Assembly: GCF_012844305.1 (NCBI RefSeq)
Contig: NZ_JABANE010000010.1
Coordinates: 59,231-123,230, forward strand
DNA from: Flammeovirga aprica JL-4
GTDB taxonomy: Bacteria; Bacteroidota; Bacteroidia; Cytophagales; Flammeovirgaceae
Length of the DNA: 64,000 nucleotides
Reading direction: 5' to 3'
Numbering within the stretch: the stretch's first letter is position 1; each line of letters opens with the position of its first letter. Made by a program: the position numbers and the translations under genes. The notes beneath the pieces were generated by a model. The model did not search any database. It saw nothing but the letters and a program-made list of their open reading frames with translations, and was not told the DNA's origin. This document shows, in pieces, positions 47,035 through 56,629 of the stretch.

Positions 47035-47505
47035 ATGAGAAAATTATCTACACTATTCGCTATTCTTCTGATTTTTTCAGGATGTAATAGTTCTGAAGAG
47101 ATCAACACTACACTAAGCTACGAAGCAACCAAAGGTTTCCATAAAGTGGAAATAGTTGGGGATGATTTACAAAGAGTAGTCGTCTTTGAAGAAATCTCTG
47201 ATATTGGCAAGGGCACTATTACACTGCCTGAAGGAAATGTATGGCCGAAAGAAATAAAAGTAAAACTTCCGTTTCCCCGTTTGGAAGGTTTCAAGGCGTA
47301 CACCAATTTAGATAAAGAGCATTTGTTCGAACACTTCCATGCAGCAGGCGTAGGCAACAATCAGTACATTGGCACTTACAAAGGTGCTGAGAAAAAGAGA
47401 TTGGCAAAGGATGGTCAGTTTGTTGAAATTGAACTTCCGGCGGAAATGTTTGAAGACAACCCTAAGATCATCTACATAGAGTGGGTGAACGTTTATAGGA
47501 TTTAA
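47035..47505 (+). CDS. Lipoprotein of unknown function
   Basis: About 156 residues from the ATG at 47035 (MRKLSTLFAILLIFSGC). An upstream TTG at 47023 is less likely. The lipobox FSGC gives a lipid-anchored Cys near residue 17. The mature part is beta-rich (HKVEIVGDDLQRVVVFEEI, KEIKVKLPFPRLEGFKAYTN, PKIIYIEWVNVYRI). I do not recognise the family. It is flanked by terminators and is monocistronic. Confidence 0.65.
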   Translation: MRKLSTLFAILLIFSGCNSSEEINTTLSYEATKGFHKVEIVGDDLQRVVVFEEISDIGKGTITLPEGNVWPKEIKVKLPFPRLEGFKAYTNLDKEHLFEHFHAAGVGNNQYIGTYKGAEKKRLAKDGQFVEIELPAEMFEDNPKIIYIEWVNVYRI

Positions 47506-47551
47506 CAATCAGGCATTTAAAAAAGAAACGGTCAATACAACGACCAAAATG

Positions 47552-47600
47552 AAATCAGGTATTGAAGTATTTAAATTCCCCTACTTTAATACCTGATTTT
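47552..47600 (+). terminator. Intrinsic terminator after the lipoprotein gene
   Basis: Arms AAATCAGGTATT and AATACCTGATTT with a further AAGTA/TACTT pairing, then TTATA. Confidence 0.75.
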
Positions 47601-47698
47601 ATACATTTATGATCTATGCATATATTATTTCTCTTTCCTTTCTTCTTAAAGAATGTATATATCCATCTAATTTCTAAAGGAATCCCAATTATTCGGAT

Positions 47699-47706
47699 TA
47701 CCTTTG
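47699..47706 (+). promoter_or_regulatory. Putative -7 element for the helicase gene
   Basis: TACCTTTG, a match to TAnnTTTG, 28 bases before the ATG at 47734. The in-frame TTG at 47704 falls inside it, which argues for the ATG as the start. Confidence 0.5.
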
Positions 47707-47733
47707 CACCCGAAAGCATTAAAAACAATCATA

Positions 47734-48846
47734 ATGACATTCAAGGAATTAGGAATCTCGAGTGCGATTATCAAAGCACTCAAAGAAAATGGAATTGAAG
47801 AACCGACGTCTATTCAGGAAAAATCAATCCCATTTTTATTAAATCAGGGCACAGATTTTATTGGACAGGCACAAACAGGTACAGGTAAAACAGCCGCTTT
47901 TGGGTTACCTCTGCTTCAATTGGTCAATCCTAAAAGCCCTCAACCACAAGCATTGATTTTATCTCCTACTAGAGAGTTAGGACAGCAAATACAGAAACAA
48001 CTTTTCCGTTTTACGAAGTATTATCACAAAATCTTCTGTGAAGCGGTTTACGGTGGTGCATCTTTAGATCAGCAGATCAACAACCTTAAACGCCCTACAC
48101 AGATTGTTGTAGCTACTCCAGGCCGTTTATTGGACTTGGTAGACAGAAACGCTATTGACCTGTCATATGTAAAGACAGTAGTCATGGATGAAGCTGATGA
48201 GATGCTGAGCATGGGTTTCAAAGAAGATCTTTCTAAGATTTTACGCTTGACTACACACAAAAAAGCAACTTGGTTGTTCTCTGCTACTTTCCCTGAGGGA
48301 ATTAAAGAGATCGTTAAGAAACATATGGCAAAGGACGCTCACCGTATTGAGGTGAACCCTTTCAATGTAATCAATAAAAAAATCAAGTTTGAGTACATCT
48401 TAGCAGAGCAAAAGCAGAAGATGGAAACACTGAACTGGTTTATCCGTCAGCAAGGTGATGCAAGAGGTGTAGTTTTCACTAAGACGAAAGCGGAAGCACA
48501 GCAAGTAGCAAAACAATTGCATGGCAAGCAGTTTAAAGCTGAGTCTATTCATGGAGATCTTAATCAAAAAGAGAGAGACAAAGTGATGCGTGCTTTTAAA
48601 GGCAATAAATTGCAGATTTTGGTGGCTACTGACTTGGCGGCAAGAGGTATTGACATTGCAGACCTTGCGTATGTGGTGCATTATCAATTACCGGATAAGA
48701 CTGAATACTTTACACACAGAAGTGGTCGTACGGCAAGAGCTGGAAAGACTGGCGTATCTTTGTGTATTGTCAGTAAAAGAGAATTGAGTAAGCTGGATGA
48801 GATTGAAGACGAATTCGGTATTACAATGGAGCAGATTTTTGATTAA
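47734..48846 (+). CDS. DEAD-box ATP-dependent RNA helicase
   Basis: About 370 residues from the ATG at 47734 (MTFKELGISSAIIKAL). All helicase motifs are present: Q motif (EPTSIQEKSIP), AQTGTGKT, PTRELGQQI, ATPGRLLDL, DEADEML, SAT in LFSATFPEG, ATDLAARGIDI, and HRSGRTARAG. The protein ends soon after the core, so it is a minimal helicase without the usual basic C-terminal extension. It probably remodels rRNA or mRNA in the cytoplasm, perhaps in cold or stress. It is transcribed alone from a recognisable promoter element. Confidence 0.93.
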   Translation: MTFKELGISSAIIKALKENGIEEPTSIQEKSIPFLLNQGTDFIGQAQTGTGKTAAFGLPLLQLVNPKSPQPQALILSPTRELGQQIQKQLFRFTKYYHKIFCEAVYGGASLDQQINNLKRPTQIVVATPGRLLDLVDRNAIDLSYVKTVVMDEADEMLSMGFKEDLSKILRLTTHKKATWLFSATFPEGIKEIVKKHMAKDAHRIEVNPFNVINKKIKFEYILAEQKQKMETLNWFIRQQGDARGVVFTKTKAEAQQVAKQLHGKQFKAESIHGDLNQKERDKVMRAFKGNKLQILVATDLAARGIDIADLAYVVHYQLPDKTEYFTHRSGRTARAGKTGVSLCIVSKRELSKLDEIEDEFGITMEQIFD

Positions 48847-48869
48847 TAACCTGCGAACTATGATAAAAA

Positions 48870-48903
48870 CAAAAAGGGCTGAATTTACATTCAGCCCTTT
48901 TTG
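48870..48903. terminator. Bidirectional terminator between the helicase and OmpH genes
   Basis: Arms CAAAAAGGGCTGAAT (48870-48884) and ATTCAGCCCTTTTTG (48889-48903), symmetric with A- and T-runs on both sides, between convergent genes. Confidence 0.9.
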
Positions 48904-48921
48904 TATATATAGAAAAGTAAA

Positions 48922-49428
48922 TTACTTTACTTTCTGGATTACAGATTCTGTGATATCGTCAGCACCATCGTTGTATAATAACATTTCGATAGGCAATACA
49001 TATTGATATCCTTGTGCTTTTGCTACCTCAGCTAAAGCAGCCTCTGCTTTTAAACGTAGAGGAGTGATTGCTTCATCCTGACGCTTAGCAAAGTTCTGTT
49101 GAGCTGTTTGTTGGAACTCTTGTAAGTTACTTTGTAACAACTTTAACTCTTGAGCTTTTTGTTGAATGATTTCTGGTAACCAATTCTGTTGGTTTTGTTG
49201 GAAATCAGCATATTTTGATTGAAATTCTTGCTCTTGCTGTTGCATAGAAGTATACAACTGGTTTTGGTAGCTTTCCAATTCCTTCATTTTAACTTCAAAT
49301 TCAGGAATTGATCTTACTACACTATCAAGGTTAGCGTAAGCAAAAATTTTAGTTTGAGCTGCACTTTCATTTGAGAAGCTCATTAGCATCACTGCAAATA
49401 AAGATGCGAATATTACTTTTAATTTCAT
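48922..49428 (-). CDS. OmpH/Skp-family periplasmic chaperone (third of three)
   Basis: 168 residues with a signal peptide ending SNESAAQ. The mature part fits OmpH/Skp: TKIFAYANLDSVVRSIPEFEVKMKELESYQ followed by a long Gln-rich coiled coil (YTSMQQQEQEFQSKYADFQQ) and a short C-terminal strand. Skp trimers hold unfolded outer-membrane proteins in the periplasm. This is the third of three tandem paralogues on the minus strand, 36 bases after the second, and it ends at a bidirectional terminator. Confidence 0.85.
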   Translation of the reverse strand: MKLKVIFASLFAVMLMSFSNESAAQTKIFAYANLDSVVRSIPEFEVKMKELESYQNQLYTSMQQQEQEFQSKYADFQQNQQNWLPEIIQQKAQELKLLQSNLQEFQQTAQQNFAKRQDEAITPLRLKAEAALAEVAKAQGYQYVLPIEMLLYNDGADDITESVIQKVK

Positions 49429-49464
49429 TGTTTTTCGTTTGTGAGTTCTAAAAAACTAATTTGA

Positions 49465-49980
49465 CTATTGACCGTTCATTTTAGCAATTACCTTTCCGGT
49501 AATGTCTTCTCCATTGGCGTCAATAAGGAAAGCACCAATTCTAGCCATAACACCTTTTGCTATAACAACAGAATATCCACCTTCTTTGGCTACTGCGGCA
49601 ACTTGTGATTCTAATTTTTTCATTAGAGGCTCCATTGCTTCCGCCTGTTTTTTATTAATACCTTGTGAAGCTCTTTGTTGTAATTCCTGAACTTCTTGTT
49701 GAAGAGCCTGTAACTCTTTTTCTTTTTCTTGAATCTCAGCAGGTGCCATTGTTTGCTGACCTTGCATTAGCTGTTGATATTTCTCCTGCAAAGTACGTTG
49801 CTTCATTTCTATCTGAGTCTTAAACTGCTTAGCGTAAGATTCGATAATCTTCTGCTGCGTTTTAAACTCTGCCATAGAAGTAATCACACTATCCTCATTG
49901 ATATAGGCTACTTTTTGTTGAGCCATTGCCACTGAAGATAGCATCATCAACGACCAAAGCGCGAATAAGATTTTCTTCAT
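49465..49980 (-). CDS. OmpH/Skp-family periplasmic chaperone (second of three)
   Basis: 171 residues with a signal peptide ending SSVAMAQ. The mature protein starts KVAYINEDSVITSMAEFKTQQKIIE and is coiled coil rich in Gln, Glu and Lys, ending VVIAKGVMARIGAFLIDANGEDITGKVIAKM, the OmpH-type C-terminus. It should form a trimeric chaperone in the periplasm. It lies between two paralogues, 75 bases after the first and 36 before the third. Confidence 0.87.
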   Translation of the reverse strand: MKKILFALWSLMMLSSVAMAQQKVAYINEDSVITSMAEFKTQQKIIESYAKQFKTQIEMKQRTLQEKYQQLMQGQQTMAPAEIQEKEKELQALQQEVQELQQRASQGINKKQAEAMEPLMKKLESQVAAVAKEGGYSVVIAKGVMARIGAFLIDANGEDITGKVIAKMNGQ

Positions 49981-50054
49981 TGCGTAATTAATTTCTCTGT
50001 TTATTTATAAAAACACTAAACTGATTAGTACGGTTTTCCTTGCAAAAATATAAA

Positions 50055-50588
50055 TTATCTTGGAGAATCCTCAGGATCTCCCTCCCCAAGTTCGTCTAAA
50101 ACGAAATCAGTATAGTTATAACGTGGATCTGAGTAGATTAAAGTTATATCTGAAGCCTTGTCAAATAAAAAATTTAACTTTTTTTGTCTAGCTACAGCCT
50201 CACAAGCCTTTGCTATTTTGTCTTGAAGAGGTTTCATAAACTCCATTCTCTTAGAGTACAAAAGTCCTTCGTACCCAAAATGACTGGTTTGAAATTCTCT
50301 CATTTCATGTTTTAAACTAGCAATGGCTTCAAGCTTTTCTGCTTTCATTTCAGGAGTGAGCAAGATCTCTTCATGTGTGTAAGCACGTTCGAGGTCTTCC
50401 GTCTCCTTTTTCATTTCATCTAGCTCTTTTAACCATTTGTCCGTTAGTTTTTTTAGTTTTTCCTCAGCTTCATTATACTCAGGCAGTGACTCTATGATTA
50501 CTTGTGAATCAATGTAGCCAAACCTTTGCGCTGATGCTAACGGAACGTTGATCAAAAAGAACAGACTAATAAGGAGTAAGTTCTTCAT
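50055..50588 (-). CDS. OmpH/Skp-family periplasmic chaperone (first of three)
   Basis: 177 residues with a signal peptide ending PLASAQ. The mature start RFGYIDSQVIIESLPEYNEAEEKLKKL is a typical OmpH opening, followed by a coiled coil with an acidic LKKLTDKWLKELDEMKKETEDLE stretch and a C-terminal FLFDKASDITLIYSDPRYNYTDFVL. The first of three tandem paralogues, it follows the methyltransferase by 42 bases. In many Bacteroidota such genes sit next to bamA, which is absent here. Confidence 0.87.
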   Translation of the reverse strand: MKNLLLISLFFLINVPLASAQRFGYIDSQVIIESLPEYNEAEEKLKKLTDKWLKELDEMKKETEDLERAYTHEEILLTPEMKAEKLEAIASLKHEMREFQTSHFGYEGLLYSKRMEFMKPLQDKIAKACEAVARQKKLNFLFDKASDITLIYSDPRYNYTDFVLDELGEGDPEDSPR

Positions 50589-50630
50589 ATATTTTTCAGC
50601 ATAAATTTCGTCAAATATGCTTATTAAATT

Positions 50631-51281
50631 TTACTTTATCAATGTATAAATGGCTCTTGTCAAATTTGTAGTCGTTTCATATTTCAGAAGAGAATGCGAT
50701 GAAAAACCTGCCTTAGAGGAGTAATTTTCAATATCATTGCTTTCAACAAGAGTTGCATCTAAGACACCCCAAGACTCTTTTACGACAATTTTTTTATCAT
50801 TTGATAACATTCCCACTTTAGAAATAGAATCATTAAACGGGCATTCTATAATCAATCTTCCGCCATCAACTAGCATATTGTAGGCTTTTTTAATGACTTC
50901 TTCCTGATCTTCAGGCGTCAATTCTAAAATTCCAGACCACATCCAAAGAATGGTATCAGCCTTTTCTCTGTGCCAATCCAAATAACACAAATCGTCTTCA
51001 ATGATTGTGATATTCTCTCCGGCGTTTTCTTTTAAAACTTCAGTTAATTCATGTACTCTTTCTATCCCAACTACTTTCCCTTTAAAATTCTTAGCTTTTA
51101 AAGCCTTGATCACTCTCCCGTATCCTGAACCAAATTCGATAAGCAGAGCACTATCTTTTATATCTTCATATATCTGATCAACATCTTCACCGTTTGCTAA
51201 ACCTATTTTCTCGGCAAAACCTTTAAATATTTTGAGCGGCATATTTGAATAGAATGAAGCGTTACTATCTTTCGCTACCAT
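50631..51281 (-). CDS. Class I SAM-dependent methyltransferase
   Basis: 216 residues. The SAM-binding loop is LLIEFGSGYGRVIKAL (~50), followed by the acidic residue in VVGIERVHELTEV, then IIEDDLCYLDW and a GGRLIIECPFND strand. The substrate is unknown. It starts 316 bases after the isocitrate dehydrogenase gene's end and precedes the first OmpH gene by 42 bases, so it may head their transcript. Confidence 0.8.
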   Translation of the reverse strand: MVAKDSNASFYSNMPLKIFKGFAEKIGLANGEDVDQIYEDIKDSALLIEFGSGYGRVIKALKAKNFKGKVVGIERVHELTEVLKENAGENITIIEDDLCYLDWHREKADTILWMWSGILELTPEDQEEVIKKAYNMLVDGGRLIIECPFNDSISKVGMLSNDKKIVVKESWGVLDATLVESNDIENYSSKAGFSSHSLLKYETTTNLTRAIYTLIK

Positions 51282-51537
51282 AATATAATATTGAAATGAG
51301 GAGTTCTAATTTAATTGTAATAAATACAGCTATTTAATATATACAAAAATAATGCAAATAAACTCCATGATACCAACACAGAACAAAAGGTTCATGAAAG
51401 AATCTAATATTCAATTACATATATTTAGTATATACTGAAATAACGAATTCTCAGCTCTTTTATTTCAAAAGAACAATTCCAAAAAAAGTACTATTACAGC
51501 CAAACATCATCCAAGAAAAAGTACAGCAGTTCCGATA

Positions 51538-51574
51538 AAAAAAGAAAACCCTGCCTTTTGCAAGACAGGGTTTG
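51538..51574 (-). terminator. Intrinsic terminator of the isocitrate dehydrogenase gene
   Basis: Arms AAACCCTG (51546-51553) and CAGGGTTT (51566-51573), with a further CTT/AAG extension, then on the minus strand TTCTTTTTTT. It lies ~25 bases past the stop. The rest of the 316-base gap (51282-51537) is AT-rich and holds no gene I can support. Confidence 0.8.
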
Positions 51575-51597
51575 AAATATGTATTGCTACAACTAAA

Positions 51598-53880
<2,283 letters not shown>

Positions 53881-53922
53881 TTAAATCTACTCTTTCCAAG
53901 AGCATTCTTAATTTTCAAGTTG

Positions 53923-53930
53923 CAAATTTA
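53923..53930 (-). promoter_or_regulatory. Putative promoter of icd
   Basis: On the minus strand TAAATTTG matches TAnnTTTG, with TTTTG 22 bases further upstream in place of the -33 element. It lies ~105 bases before the ATG. Confidence 0.5.
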
Positions 53931-54173
53931 ATAAATGTTTATAAAATCAGAACAAAAATCATTTTCTTAGCAATTTTTTTATCTTAAAAAGACACAAAAT
54001 AGTGTCAAATACCGCTTTTTTTGAAGATTTTTAAATTGGGCTTTCATTTATTTTTTAAAATAAAATCACCGAATCACTTAACATTCGTTCACTAATTACA
54101 TTATTATCAATCATATGTTAACACTGACTTACATCATAAAAACTCTTAAAACAACCCTGCAATTTTGTGTCAT

Positions 54174-54329
54174 AATTGGTTCTGAGAAGAATAAAAGGGA
54201 ACCTAGTGAAACTCTAGGACTGTACCCGCAACTGTAAATCTCAAACAAAACTTTGTTACAGAAAACCATTATTCATTTAATCTGAATGAGAAGGAGTAAC
54301 AAAGGAGAAAGTCAGGAGACCTACCAATT
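54174..54329 (+). ncRNA. Cobalamin (B12) riboswitch
   Basis: All conserved blocks are present in order: AAGGGAACCTAGTGAAACTC with the GTGAAA core, GGACTGTACCCGCAACTGTAA, and the B12 box GTCAGGAGACCTACC (54311-54325). AATTGGT (54174-54180) and ACCAATT (54323-54329) form the closing P1 stem. It precedes the two InlB-repeat lipoproteins, a BtuB-type receptor and a BtuG-like protein, so it controls B12 uptake: cobalamin binding should lower expression. The neighbouring non-coding DNA (53931-54173) is AT-rich and should hold the promoter. Confidence 0.96.
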
Positions 54330-54345
54330 TTAATTTACTAATCGA

Positions 54346-54442
54346 AACAACTTCGGGAATAAAGTTGGAGGTATTTACTGCTTTTTTGCTTAATGCTCAC
54401 GTATGCACTTTTTGGTGTATATCTCCTCCCCGTAAGTTGTTG
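54346..54442 (+). promoter_or_regulatory. Long hairpin between the B12 riboswitch and the first gene
   Basis: AACAACTTCGGG (54346-54357) can pair with CCCCGTAAGTTGTT (54428-54441) with one bulge, and an inner GGAGG (54367-54371) can pair with CCTCC (54424-54428). The stem ends ~20 bases before the ATG at 54463 and has no clear T-run. It is probably part of the expression platform and may control ribosome access or transcript stability. Confidence 0.5.
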
Positions 54443-54462
54443 CTAAACAATTTTTATTCGTA

Positions 54463-55419
54463 ATGAACAAACGACTTACAAACTACATCAACCTTATTTT
54501 ATTAATCTTCGCAGTCAGTTTTACGAGCTGTGATAAAACAGAAGAAGAATTAGCCTTATTCGAAGTTCATTTTGATGCAAATGAAGGCACTCCTGTTGGA
54601 TCTCAATTGGTTCTTCAAGGTGATACTGTACTAAAACCAGCCGATCCTACTCTTGAAGGTTCTGAATTTATCGCTTGGACAAAAGATGATGTCGTTTATG
54701 ACTTCAACCAAACAGTATCAGAAGGTTTTACACTTACAGCAACTTACAAGCGTGTTTATGAAGTTGGTAAAACTGAAGTAGTATACCAAATGATCTCTCA
54801 TGAAGATTTCATTGCAATGGAGTCTAATAAGCACATGGTTGTTAAAGCTCAAATCAATTACCTTATGTTTGGATGGGCATGGGGAACAGAAGCATTTATC
54901 ACTGACCCTGAAGGTAATTCTTCAAAAGATTTCTATGATCATTCCAATTTTGGTATGTTCTCGTTCCCTTTAAAATTCACAAAAGATGATGCTCACATCG
55001 AAGGACAGACTTTTGTTTTCGATGTCGTGAAAGATGTATATATGTCTTCTCCTCAATTAGGTTTTGGATATGGTAGAAATGAGGAATTTGATGAAACAGG
55101 TACAGGTGCTTACAATGGTGCAAAGTGGTTAGCACCAATGCGTTATGGCATCGAATACTTTAATAAAGTAGTAAGAGGTAATGTAAGAGAAGTTACATTC
55201 ACTGCTGAAGAAGGGTTGACTGTAACAGTAGGTGAAACTGTTATAGCTATCAAGACTTTAGGTACTGAAGAAGGTACTTATGATGACGTAACAGAAGACT
55301 ACGTTGCTAAGGTAGAAGCAATGTTAGGACAAAATAAATATGTTAGAACAATTGAAGTTGACGGCAAAGTGATCTCTGTATTAAGAGATGAAAACTTGCA
55401 ATTCTCTGACAGTATTTAA
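54463..55419 (+). CDS. B12-regulated surface lipoprotein with InlB-type repeat (unknown)
   Basis: 318 residues with a lipoprotein signal (FAVSFTSC). Residues ~30-95 form one InlB B-repeat-like (Flg_new) domain (FEVHFDANEGTPVGSQ, DPTLEGSEFIAWTKDD). The remaining ~220 residues have aromatic-rich beta segments (HMVVKAQINYLMFGWAWGTEAF, QLGFGYGRNEEFDETGTGAYNGAKW) that I cannot place in a family. It is the first gene after the cobalamin riboswitch and precedes a second lipoprotein with the same repeat. An unrecognised cobalamin or cobinamide-binding surface protein is a fair inference. This is not shown by sequence alone. Confidence 0.75.
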   Translation: MNKRLTNYINLILLIFAVSFTSCDKTEEELALFEVHFDANEGTPVGSQLVLQGDTVLKPADPTLEGSEFIAWTKDDVVYDFNQTVSEGFTLTATYKRVYEVGKTEVVYQMISHEDFIAMESNKHMVVKAQINYLMFGWAWGTEAFITDPEGNSSKDFYDHSNFGMFSFPLKFTKDDAHIEGQTFVFDVVKDVYMSSPQLGFGYGRNEEFDETGTGAYNGAKWLAPMRYGIEYFNKVVRGNVREVTFTAEEGLTVTVGETVIAIKTLGTEEGTYDDVTEDYVAKVEAMLGQNKYVRTIEVDGKVISVLRDENLQFSDSI

Positions 55420-55439
55420 TTAATGGATATTTGCTCTGT

Positions 55440-55468
55440 TAGCTATTGCTCCTTTGGGGCGATAGCTA
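55440..55468 (+). other. Intercistronic hairpin inside the B12 operon
   Basis: Arms TAGCTATTGCTCC (55440-55452) and GGGGCGATAGCTA (55456-55468), 13 bp with two G-U pairs and a 3-base loop, without a T-run. It may stabilise or process the mRNA between the two lipoprotein genes. Confidence 0.6.
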
Positions 55469-55489
55469 CATTACAAAACTTTTCAAACA

Positions 55490-56629
55490 ATGAGAAAACA
55501 ACTTACAAAACTAAACAAACTTTTATTCTTATCTCTTATTATTGGATTCACAGCTTGTGAAACCCAAGAAGATCAAATTGTTTTACATGAAGTTAAATTT
55601 GACTCCTTTGGAGGCTCTTCTGTAGAAACTCAATTTATTATCCCGGGAGATACAGTCACTAAACCAACCGATCCAACATTGGAAGATTCTGAGTTTATGG
55701 GGTGGTTTAAAAATAACGAACCCTACAATTTTGGTGAGCCTGTAACCGAAGAGTTTACGCTTGTTGCTGATTGGAAAGACATCTACTCTCCTATCATCAA
55801 TCCAGACGCTACTCCATACATCACCGAGGTATTAGATTTTTCTCCTGCACCTGGTCAATTTATTAATTATGTAAGTATTGAAGAATCAAAAGAACTAATT
55901 ATTGGCGACAATTATCAATTTATCTCATTGGGTACTTACGGTGGTAGTGTTACTTTCAAATTCGACCACTCTATTATGAATGGTGAAGGAGATGACATTG
56001 CTATTTATGGTAATCCTTTTGAAGACAATAGTGAGCCAGGTATCGTAATGGTATGTCAAGACTTGAATCACAATGGCATTGCAGATGATGATGAACCTTG
56101 GTATGAATTAGCTGGCAGTGAATACTACAAAGATGAAACTACTCACAATTATTCAATTACTTACTATAAACCAGGACCTGACGATGATCAACACCTTATT
56201 AAATATAAAGAGAAGTACGGTGATGTAGAAAACGAAGGTGAAATGGATTTTAATCCTGTCAAACCTTTCCACGAGCATCCTATGTTCCCTAATGATTATG
56301 TAGAAGATGAAATTACTTTCACAGGGACTTTATTAAAATCAAATACTTGGTTTGAAGACATGGGAGAGTGGAAATATTATCACAATCCTGCCTATGATTG
56401 GGGTTATGCAGACAACAGAGGCTATGAAAACGAAGGAATTCTAAGAGGTGCTGACCTTTTCGATATCAGCAATGCCGTAGATGCAGACGGAAATAAAGTA
56501 GAACTTATTGCAATAGACTTTGTAAAGGTCTATACAGCAACTACAGAAATTGCACACTGGCTTGGAGAGCGTTCTCCAGAAATTGTTAAAGCGGCAGACC
56601 TCAGTCTACTTCCTACAACAGATGAATAA
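55490..56629 (+). CDS. B12-regulated cell-surface lipoprotein (BtuH-like candidate)
   Basis: 379 residues with a lipoprotein signal (LIIGFTACETQ). Residues ~30-98 form an InlB B-repeat similar to that of the preceding gene (HEVKFDSFGGSSVETQ, DPTLEDSEFMGWFKNN). The rest matches the Bacteroidota 'cell surface protein' family found with B12 receptors: GGSVTFKFDHSIMNGEGDDIAIYGNPF, EPGIVMVCQDLNHNGIADDDEPWYELAGSEYY and HNYSITYYKPGPDD. BtuH-type proteins of Bacteroides bind B12 at the surface, and this placement suggests a similar role. The last 8 bases overlap the start of the BtuB-type gene. Confidence 0.8.
   Translation: MRKQLTKLNKLLFLSLIIGFTACETQEDQIVLHEVKFDSFGGSSVETQFIIPGDTVTKPTDPTLEDSEFMGWFKNNEPYNFGEPVTEEFTLVADWKDIYSPIINPDATPYITEVLDFSPAPGQFINYVSIEESKELIIGDNYQFISLGTYGGSVTFKFDHSIMNGEGDDIAIYGNPFEDNSEPGIVMVCQDLNHNGIADDDEPWYELAGSEYYKDETTHNYSITYYKPGPDDDQHLIKYKEKYGDVENEGEMDFNPVKPFHEHPMFPNDYVEDEITFTGTLLKSNTWFEDMGEWKYYHNPAYDWGYADNRGYENEGILRGADLFDISNAVDADGNKVELIAIDFVKVYTATTEIAHWLGERSPEIVKAADLSLLPTTDE

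Noticed and set aside
47616..47798. 60-residue frame ahead of the helicase gene
   Set aside because: It overlaps the helicase start in another frame and crosses its promoter element. No coding signs.
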